This document shows, piece after piece, positions 39,630 through 44,400 of a stretch of DNA of 44,400 nt. Below the pieces are notes generated by a model, which was not told where the DNA came from, did not search any database, and saw only the letters and a list, made by a program, of their open reading frames with translations. The stretch is from a virus. The stretch's first letter is position 1. Every line of letters begins with the position of its first letter. The stretch is taken from positions 1-44,400 of the IMG/VR virus record IMGVR_UViG_3300042887_004374; one strand, 5' to 3'. Made by a program: the position numbers and the translations under genes.

Positions 39630-39881
39630 TTATTCTATTATTATAAAAGTTCCATCTTCTGTTAATAGATATTGTCCGTCTTCAGTTGCTAAAACTGTTA
39701 GTGGAATTGGGCTTGGCGTGACTGAAGTCGGTTCCATCAAAAAGTCATTTATTTTAACGCCGTCTTGAGAAAAAGAGTCATTATTGTAATATAGACTTCC
39801 GGAATAAGTAAGCACTCTTACTCTTGGATAAGCTTTTATACGGTTTACAAATATGTCGCTACTTTCAAATTTTTTTAACAT
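39630..39881 (-). CDS. Small fibre-cluster protein with tandem EDG motifs
   Basis: This 83-residue protein begins MLKKFESSDIFVNRIKAYPR and continues VRVLTYSGSLYYNND, a start I associate with small structural proteins of marine T4-like phages. The C-terminus is PLTVLATEDGQYLLTEDGTF followed by IIIE. It contains two tandem TEDGxxLL-type strand-turn units, as seen at phage fibre ends. The centre is a proline/threonine linker. No enzyme motif is visible. The start is 1 base before the stop of the larger baseplate-type gene, so the two are coupled. A docking peptide plus a tiny tip suggests an adaptor between baseplate and fibre (inference). Confidence 0.68.
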   Translation of the reverse strand: MLKKFESSDIFVNRIKAYPRVRVLTYSGSLYYNNDSFSQDGVKINDFLMEPTSVTPSPIPLTVLATEDGQYLLTEDGTFIIIE

Positions 39882-39882
39882 A

Positions 39883-40839
39883 TTATAAATCCATCTTTAA
39901 TTTAAAGGTATAACTATCCAGTTCTCTTTTTCTTACTGGGTTTGCTAATTTAGCAACGCCTATTAAATTTTTCTGCTCGTCGTATATTGCTATTTTTGAA
40001 ATATAAGTTGTTTTCTTAAAATCAGGCTCTTCATCTACAAATGATGAACTAACCATGTTTTTTATTAGTGTGTTACTGTTTTCTATATACCCAGTACTTC
40101 CCGTGGTTATTTGTTGATTTTGACCATATTCAATATACGTGGGATTATTTGAGTGATTTAATTCACCCTGTTGAGCGTGGGCCAACATTGTTATGGTTGG
40201 TATATAATTTGTTCCTTCAAAATCTAACAAAAAGCTAGAAGAAGGAGTGAGGTTTATTTGAGAAGAACCAGTATTCATAAAATACTTCCAAGATGGTTCG
40301 TAAAAGGATGAATCAAGTCCAAATCTATCTGTATATGTGGGATGCAGCGACCAAGAACCAGTTAATAATATAAAGCCTTCTTTATATAAAACAACTCCAG
40401 CAACACTTCCTGAACCGTTGCTTCCACTTGGTCCAACTTGGATTAATTCTCCGTTTCTATTTACATCTTCCAGTTCTGCAATAAGAGTTCCGGTTAAATA
40501 CCATTTACAATTTATACTACCCTTGCGAATTGAAGAGCCATAAAAAATAGAGGGTATTGACACAAGGCTTAATTCCTGTTCTTCTTTGTTTCCAACAGAA
40601 GAACTATAAGCAAAGTTGGGACTTGAATAAATGTAATAATCTAGTGTGTTTTTTAATGCCTTGACATAATCTCTATTTTGAGCATCATAAACATGATATC
40701 TAATGATGTTTGCAACGTATGGATATTCAGAACCGGTAATAACATCGCCATATTGAAATTGGCTGAAGTTGTTTGCCGAGACTGTCTTAAAATTATTAAG
40801 ATTTCCGTCTTTTGTTATAAATTGTTTTGGTCTTGCCAT
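39883..40839 (-). CDS. Baseplate-periphery structural protein, paralogue 2
   Basis: This 318-residue protein is a paralogue of the next gene upstream. Matching blocks are GVVLYKEGFILLTGSWSLHP against GLLFYQAGIAVLTASLFSG, and ELNHSNNPTYIEYG against EFNYSSNPTYLSSSK. The C-terminal YISKIAIYDEQKNLIGVAKL corresponds to YLTSVGLYSADNELLAVAKL. The F/LNxSxNPTY and LxAVAKLSxPLKK patterns occur in virion proteins of marine T4-like phages, without assigned function as far as I know. The N-terminus (PKQFITKDGNLNNFKTVSAN) differs from the paralogue. I infer a baseplate or fibre-attachment protein. A terminator with a promoter-like loop precedes it. Confidence 0.7.
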   Translation of the reverse strand: MARPKQFITKDGNLNNFKTVSANNFSQFQYGDVITGSEYPYVANIIRYHVYDAQNRDYVKALKNTLDYYIYSSPNFAYSSSVGNKEEQELSLVSIPSIFYGSSIRKGSINCKWYLTGTLIAELEDVNRNGELIQVGPSGSNGSGSVAGVVLYKEGFILLTGSWSLHPTYTDRFGLDSSFYEPSWKYFMNTGSSQINLTPSSSFLLDFEGTNYIPTITMLAHAQQGELNHSNNPTYIEYGQNQQITTGSTGYIENSNTLIKNMVSSSFVDEEPDFKKTTYISKIAIYDEQKNLIGVAKLANPVRKRELDSYTFKLKMDL

Positions 40840-40845
40840 AAATAA

Positions 40846-40872
40846 AAACTGCCTAAAATAAATAGGCAGTTT
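40846..40872 (-). terminator. Terminator whose loop contains the promoter-like motif
   Basis: AAACTGCCTA and TAGGCAGTTT form a perfect 10-bp stem around a 7-base loop, followed on the minus strand by TTATTTATGG. It lies 31 bases past the stop of the 339-residue gene. The loop with the flanking stem bases reads CTATTTATT, the candidate late-promoter core. Confidence 0.8.
40858..40865 (-). promoter_or_regulatory. Candidate late promoter inside a terminator loop
   Basis: The minus strand reads CTATTTAT, with the C exactly 26 bases before the ATG at 40839. It overlaps the terminator hairpin 40846-40872, so termination of the upstream transcript and initiation of the next may be combined. Confidence 0.45.
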
Positions 40873-40902
40873 CTTTGTTTTGTTGATTTTTACTGTGTAA
40901 AA

Positions 40903-41922
40903 TCAGTAATCAAGTCTAACTCTTAAAATCATCTCATTGGTTGGATCTTTTTTGAGAGGTTCACTTAATTTAGCAACAGCAAGCAATTCATTGTCTGCAG
41001 AATAAAGACCAACAGAAGTTAGATAACTAACAGGGTTGTCAATTGCATTATTCTTTACAACGATCTTACTTGAACTTAAATAAGTTGGATTTGAACTGTA
41101 ATTAAATTCATTATGATTTAATCTGCAGAAATAAATCGTTGAATTAAGTTCAGTTGTATTGTTAAAATCAATATTGTAAATTCTTGATCTCAAAGCGTCC
41201 GCTGCAGCTTGCATTGAACTTGTTTGAAAAAGATTGCTTACATCACCGGTTGAACCAGTCATTGTTGCTCCACTAAATAATGAAGCAGTAAGCACTGCAA
41301 TACCAGCTTGATAAAACAATAAACCAACGCCAGTTCCTTCAGCTGCCGCAGAACCAGTATATAATATACCGTATTCACCGGCTGGTGAGTTTACGCGATA
41401 TTCATTTTGTGCACCATAATCACCAACAACTTTTATTGTTCCATCAAAAGGAGTGCCGAATGAACCGGTTCCAAGACTTAATCTAAAGGTATCTTTTTTG
41501 ACTTCATCTTTGATAAGAAGTCTTGAAAAGTTCACAAAGAAAACTTCTTTTAGTTTGTCGCCGCCCAATAATATGTTTCCATCTCTGTCAAATTCAAGAA
41601 TACTACCGGTAATATCATTACCTGCAAGAACTTGTGCCATTTGATTGTAAATGTTTATTTTTTTATTGTTTTGTTGATTTAACGAACTTGACAATCCTGA
41701 TTTTGTGCTTAAGCCAACAGTAATATCAAATATATGATTTGCTGAAGAACTTAAATAAGGATAATCATATACTGATTGAAACATCCCGTGAGCATAATTT
41801 TTAATATTATTATCAGAATATGTGCCCGAAACTATGGTTCCTGTAACTGGAATTGATTCGTGCAATAATGTTCTCGTTGAAACAACGTCGTTATTCAAAA
41901 ATGTCTTATATATTGTTGCCAT
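40903..41922 (-). CDS. Baseplate-periphery structural protein, paralogue 1
   Basis: This 339-residue protein has a start reading MATIYKTFLNNDVVSTRTLL followed by HESIPVTGTI. The middle contains FVNFSRLLIKDEVKKDTFRL and SLGTGSFGTPF, then GEYGILYTGSAAAEGTGVG and LLFYQAGIAVLT. The C-terminus carries YSSNPTYLSSSKIVVKN, YLTSVGLYSADNELLAVAKL and SEPLKKDPTNEMILRVRLDY. The last two blocks are shared with the paralogue downstream and are strongly conserved in style. The whole pattern is familiar from structural proteins of marine T4-like phages near the baseplate, but I cannot give a T4 gene number. AGGAG precedes the start, 9 bases after the upstream stop. A terminator follows. Confidence 0.74.
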   Translation of the reverse strand: MATIYKTFLNNDVVSTRTLLHESIPVTGTIVSGTYSDNNIKNYAHGMFQSVYDYPYLSSSANHIFDITVGLSTKSGLSSSLNQQNNKKINIYNQMAQVLAGNDITGSILEFDRDGNILLGGDKLKEVFFVNFSRLLIKDEVKKDTFRLSLGTGSFGTPFDGTIKVVGDYGAQNEYRVNSPAGEYGILYTGSAAAEGTGVGLLFYQAGIAVLTASLFSGATMTGSTGDVSNLFQTSSMQAAADALRSRIYNIDFNNTTELNSTIYFCRLNHNEFNYSSNPTYLSSSKIVVKNNAIDNPVSYLTSVGLYSADNELLAVAKLSEPLKKDPTNEMILRVRLDY

Positions 41923-41931
41923 CTTAATCTC

Positions 41932-42870
41932 CTATACACTTCCGCTTTTTATATATCTTACAGGAATATCAATTCTATAACCTGTTGTAGCTCCGACCAC
42001 TCTAACATTAGTATCAATATATTTAACTGTTGGAGTACTAGCTGCACCTGATATCACGGTGGTACTGCCTAATTGATCAAACAAAAAAGTTGTTGTCTGT
42101 AAATCAATTGATGATCTTATGGAGAAACTTAATCTTGTTCCTCTTGGACCACTTATTATTTGACTATTGTTAGGCGAGTTTGTTAGATTGTTAATTTCCG
42201 CAACAAACGAAGTATCACTTCCAAGTGAGAAAAAATAACTAGCCATGTTATCATCATCTATATAGGATGGTCTTGCAACTGTGCTATTATTTATTTTTGG
42301 AGCTATGATATTGCCGAGACGATTATCCATTTCTATGATATATTGCGTCTCAACTAAATCTGCATCAAGAGTATTGGTAGGAGAAATTTCAAAGTTTGTA
42401 TCTAAACCTTGATCTATTTTTATATAATTTGTTGATTCTGTTACAGTTACGCCCTTTAACACTCCCTTAACATTACTGCCTTCCGGAGAAATCATTACAT
42501 CTTCTGTGTCTTCATCAACAGCAACTAAGAAAGATCCATCGCTATATCTTGTTGTTTCTGGATTTAGTTCATTTAGTTTTAAAACTGGGAGATACAATAA
42601 ATTGTTTCTTGATATCGTCATCAGTTTTGATTTAAGACCGGCAGCATTATCTGTAAACGCTTCTAAAATAGGCGTTTGTAGGATGCTTAAATCATAATAA
42701 GCAGAACCAGATGCGTTATTTTTATCGTAAAGACGATAATTTATTTCGTCATCTCCAAGAGCAAACTTGGCAATTCTGAAACTTCCGTCGCCTTTTGCTA
42801 ACCTATATCTTCCTGTATCTGTTAGTACAGCGTCTAGTATTATATCACCTGAATTGTCAAGAAATGCCAT
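41932..42870 (-). CDS. Conserved virion structural protein of the baseplate/fibre region
   Basis: This 312-residue protein starts MAFLDNSGDIILDAVLTDTG, then RYRLAKGDGSFRIAKFALGD and DEINYRLYDKN. I recognise this strongly conserved beginning from structural proteins of large marine phages, where it has no firm function. Next come YYDLSILQTPILEAFTDNAA and a central beta-rich section (YIKIDQGLDTNFEISP, TQYIIEMDNRLGNI). The C-terminal half includes GPRGTRLSFSIRSSIDLQTT and ends YRIDIPVRYIKSG. No enzymatic motif is seen. It lies between the Fn3-containing protein and the paralogous baseplate-type proteins, so a baseplate or tail-periphery place is likely (inference). CTATTTATA lies 26 bases and AGGAG about 9 bases before the ATG. 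Confidence 0.76.
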   Translation of the reverse strand: MAFLDNSGDIILDAVLTDTGRYRLAKGDGSFRIAKFALGDDEINYRLYDKNNASGSAYYDLSILQTPILEAFTDNAAGLKSKLMTISRNNLLYLPVLKLNELNPETTRYSDGSFLVAVDEDTEDVMISPEGSNVKGVLKGVTVTESTNYIKIDQGLDTNFEISPTNTLDADLVETQYIIEMDNRLGNIIAPKINNSTVARPSYIDDDNMASYFFSLGSDTSFVAEINNLTNSPNNSQIISGPRGTRLSFSIRSSIDLQTTTFLFDQLGSTTVISGAASTPTVKYIDTNVRVVGATTGYRIDIPVRYIKSGSV

Positions 42871-42888
42871 TATATGTTCTCCTACGGT

Positions 42889-42896
42889 ATAAATAG
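42889..42896 (-). promoter_or_regulatory. Candidate late promoter before the gene starting at 42870
   Basis: The minus strand reads CACTATTTATACCG; the C of CTATTTAT is 26 bases before the ATG. This is one of the three best examples (with 32861 and 40865) defining the motif and its spacing. Confidence 0.52.
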
Positions 42897-42909
42897 TGTT
42901 TTATGGATA

Positions 42910-44400
42910 TTATTCTGTTTTGTAATTAAATTTAAACTTAAATTCACATTTTTTACCAGTTTGTTTTGAAGTTAAAACCATTTTAAATGTTTTTCCCCAA
43001 GGCACAGCGACGTCTGACAATCCAATTTTTATTTTTCGCAATGATTGTTCGGCTGTTGTGTCGTTTTCTATTTGTGAAGTTTCTCTATTCAAGAAAGTGT
43101 GTTGAGACGCTGGTTTTATTTTTATAAATCTACGAATCTCTTTTGTACCGGTATAAGCTGGTGATTCAAACTCGTAGTTTTTAATTATAGGAAAAACCAT
43201 TCCTTTTTCATTTACCATTTCAACTTCAAATATTTGAGTTGGATTAGAAATCTTTTCATGAATATCAATAGCTCTAAAGCAATAATAATATTTTTTATTT
43301 GGCTCAATTGTATCAATAAATGCCGCAGCACTTGCGCTTTGTATTGTTGCCGGATCTATGTCAGTGCTAACGGTTTTTATAAAGCCTTTTGAAAAATCTT
43401 GATAAGAGTTTGGTTTTTTCTCTAACTTCATGATTTCAAATCTTTTTGAGATATCGTCTGATTTATATAAAACAGTGTTGTTTAGATTTTTTTTATACAA
43501 AGAAGTTACAGCTTGGTCTGTTTCTAATATATTGATTGTCTCTAATTTTTCCTCTCCAGTTCTTCCATTCAAAAATAGCCCAATTTTGTTGTCAACTCCC
43601 TTATAGGGAACAAACAATATTTCTGGCGACAACGGAGGAGTGTCAGCAACTCTTTTTATTGTTGAGATTAATTCTACTTCTATTAAATTTGCTTCTGGTA
43701 GATTTTCTACATCAATTTTAAAATTGTCATCTGATGTTCCGGAAGTATTGATTTTTTGCTTTATCTTATTTCCTAAGATAAACTGATAGGCAAATATTTT
43801 ATATGTATATTCTTTTTCGTACTTAACTTGTGTGTCAACAATATTTAAGAAATCTAAATCGGGATTGTTTGCAAGCCAATAATTTTGTATTGGAATGTTG
43901 CTATCTTTTTCATATTTAGAAACTCTATAAGCTACAGTTTCATTGTAACATTTCTTGCCATCTAAAACATCTTTATAAGTTCTATAATTATTTTTTACAA
44001 ATGTGTTTAATTTTGAATTAAAAATAATATTTCTTAAACCATTCACAAAGCTCATAGAGTTTGTGTTTGTTCTCATATACTTTGTTGTATCGCCAATAAT
44101 GGTAAAATTTGATTTGTTTAAATCTATTGGATTCTGTTTGATTTCTTCTAATAAATCAGAAATATTTACACTATTTATGCTCTTTCTTCTAGAACTAAAT
44201 GTTTGTACTATCTCTGAACGTTGATTACCGGGATTGATTTTTTGAGTAAATAATTGTTCTGCTATTACAGATTCTTTGGCAACAAACTTATTGTTTTTGT
44301 ATAAATCATATAATTTTAAAAGAAAACTATCCATTAAGTCAGAATCCATAAGAGTTCTTGTTATAGTCGTTGTTTTGTCTGCTGGTATAGATAATTCTAC
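42910..44400 (-). CDS. Large structural protein with Fn3-like domain (N-terminus outside window)
   Basis: The frame is open to the right edge. Codons upstream of the ATG at 44349 read VELSIPADKTTTITRTL in frame, so that ATG is internal and at least 497 residues are present. The visible part begins with helical segments (DSFLLKLYDLYKNNKF). A beta-rich region follows with YEKEYTYKIFAYQFILGNKI. Then comes an Fn3-like unit: PPLSPEILFVPYKG and later IEPNKKYYYCFRAIDIHEK with NPTQIFEVEMVNEKG. The C-terminus has GKTFKMVLTSKQTGKKCEFK. The YYYCFRAxDxHxxxSNPT pattern is typical for Fn3-type strands. I infer a tail or baseplate-periphery protein; no T4 equivalent is apparent. It ends 39 bases before the next start. 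Confidence 0.74.
   Translation of the reverse strand, partial: VELSIPADKTTTITRTLMDSDLMDSFLLKLYDLYKNNKFVAKESVIAEQLFTQKINPGNQRSEIVQTFSSRRKSINSVNISDLLEEIKQNPIDLNKSNFTIIGDTTKYMRTNTNSMSFVNGLRNIIFNSKLNTFVKNNYRTYKDVLDGKKCYNETVAYRVSKYEKDSNIPIQNYWLANNPDLDFLNIVDTQVKYEKEYTYKIFAYQFILGNKIKQKINTSGTSDDNFKIDVENLPEANLIEVELISTIKRVADTPPLSPEILFVPYKGVDNKIGLFLNGRTGEEKLETINILETDQAVTSLYKKNLNNTVLYKSDDISKRFEIMKLEKKPNSYQDFSKGFIKTVSTDIDPATIQSASAAAFIDTIEPNKKYYYCFRAIDIHEKISNPTQIFEVEMVNEKGMVFPIIKNYEFESPAYTGTKEIRRFIKIKPASQHTFLNRETSQIENDTTAEQSLRKIKIGLSDVAVPWGKTFKMVLTSKQTGKKCEFKFKFNYKTE

Overview
The window is a stretch of a large T4-like contractile-tailed phage genome (myovirus morphology, class Caudoviricetes). It carries recognisable homologues of T4 gp17 (large terminase), gp20 (portal), gp21 (prohead protease), gp22 (scaffold), gp23 (major capsid protein), gp13/gp14 (neck), gp15 (sheath stabiliser) and gp18 (tail sheath), in nearly T4 order. 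The DNA is AT-rich. Every gene I can support is on the minus strand, so transcription runs from high to low coordinates. Most starts have AGGAG/GGAGG-type Shine-Dalgarno sites and many genes overlap by ATGA, so these are translationally coupled operons. Most proteins are larger than their T4 counterparts and many accessory genes resemble marine or jumbo T4-like phages. The host cannot be named from the sequence; a Gram-negative bacterium is likely from the candidate spanin-type genes.

Layout in transcription order (right to left). 44400-27356 is a tail-fibre and baseplate-periphery region: an Fn3-containing structural protein cut by the window edge, a conserved structural protein, two paralogous baseplate-type proteins, an S74-chaperone fibre, two tandem poly-glycine adhesin paralogues, three beta-helix fibre/spike proteins, several small fibre modules, and a RuvC-like resolvase embedded among them. 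Two hairpin terminators close this region. 27175-22921 holds a DnaG-type primase, a 47-codon gene and a single-chain Mre11-Rad50 (gp47-gp46) fusion. 22920-21803 is a cluster of small membrane or exported proteins that looks like a lysis cassette without its endolysin. 21806-20376 holds a zinc-binding protein, an Hc1 histone-like protein and two further small proteins.

20372-12131 is DNA packaging and prohead assembly: terminase, portal, accessory proteins, a membrane protein, candidate internal head proteins and the prohead protease. A ribosomal protein bS21 homologue follows (12115-11912). 11639-8621 encodes a long repetitive head-fibre or whisker-like protein and a smaller protein sharing its N-terminal module. 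8550-5535 encodes scaffold and capsid. 5434-1 encodes the neck, sheath stabiliser and sheath; the sheath runs off the left edge.

The points most worth a second look are: (i) an N-terminal signal (L8, I11-I12, E14-E15) shared by three head-cluster proteins that matches the logic of T4 capsid-targeting sequences cut after (L/I)-x-E by the gp21 protease; (ii) the natural Mre11-Rad50 fusion; (iii) a recurrent CTATTTATA/CTAATTATA motif at near-fixed distance from start codons, a candidate late promoter; (iv) a duplicated promoter-hairpin-leader unit in front of two fibre genes; (v) phage-borne bS21 and Hc1 proteins; (vi) tandem poly-glycine adhesins; and (vii) four genes of 42-50 codons, including a hidden one-helix membrane protein. 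No tRNA, CRISPR array, integrase, transposon or reverse transcriptase was seen. No gene-free stretch exceeds 300 bases.
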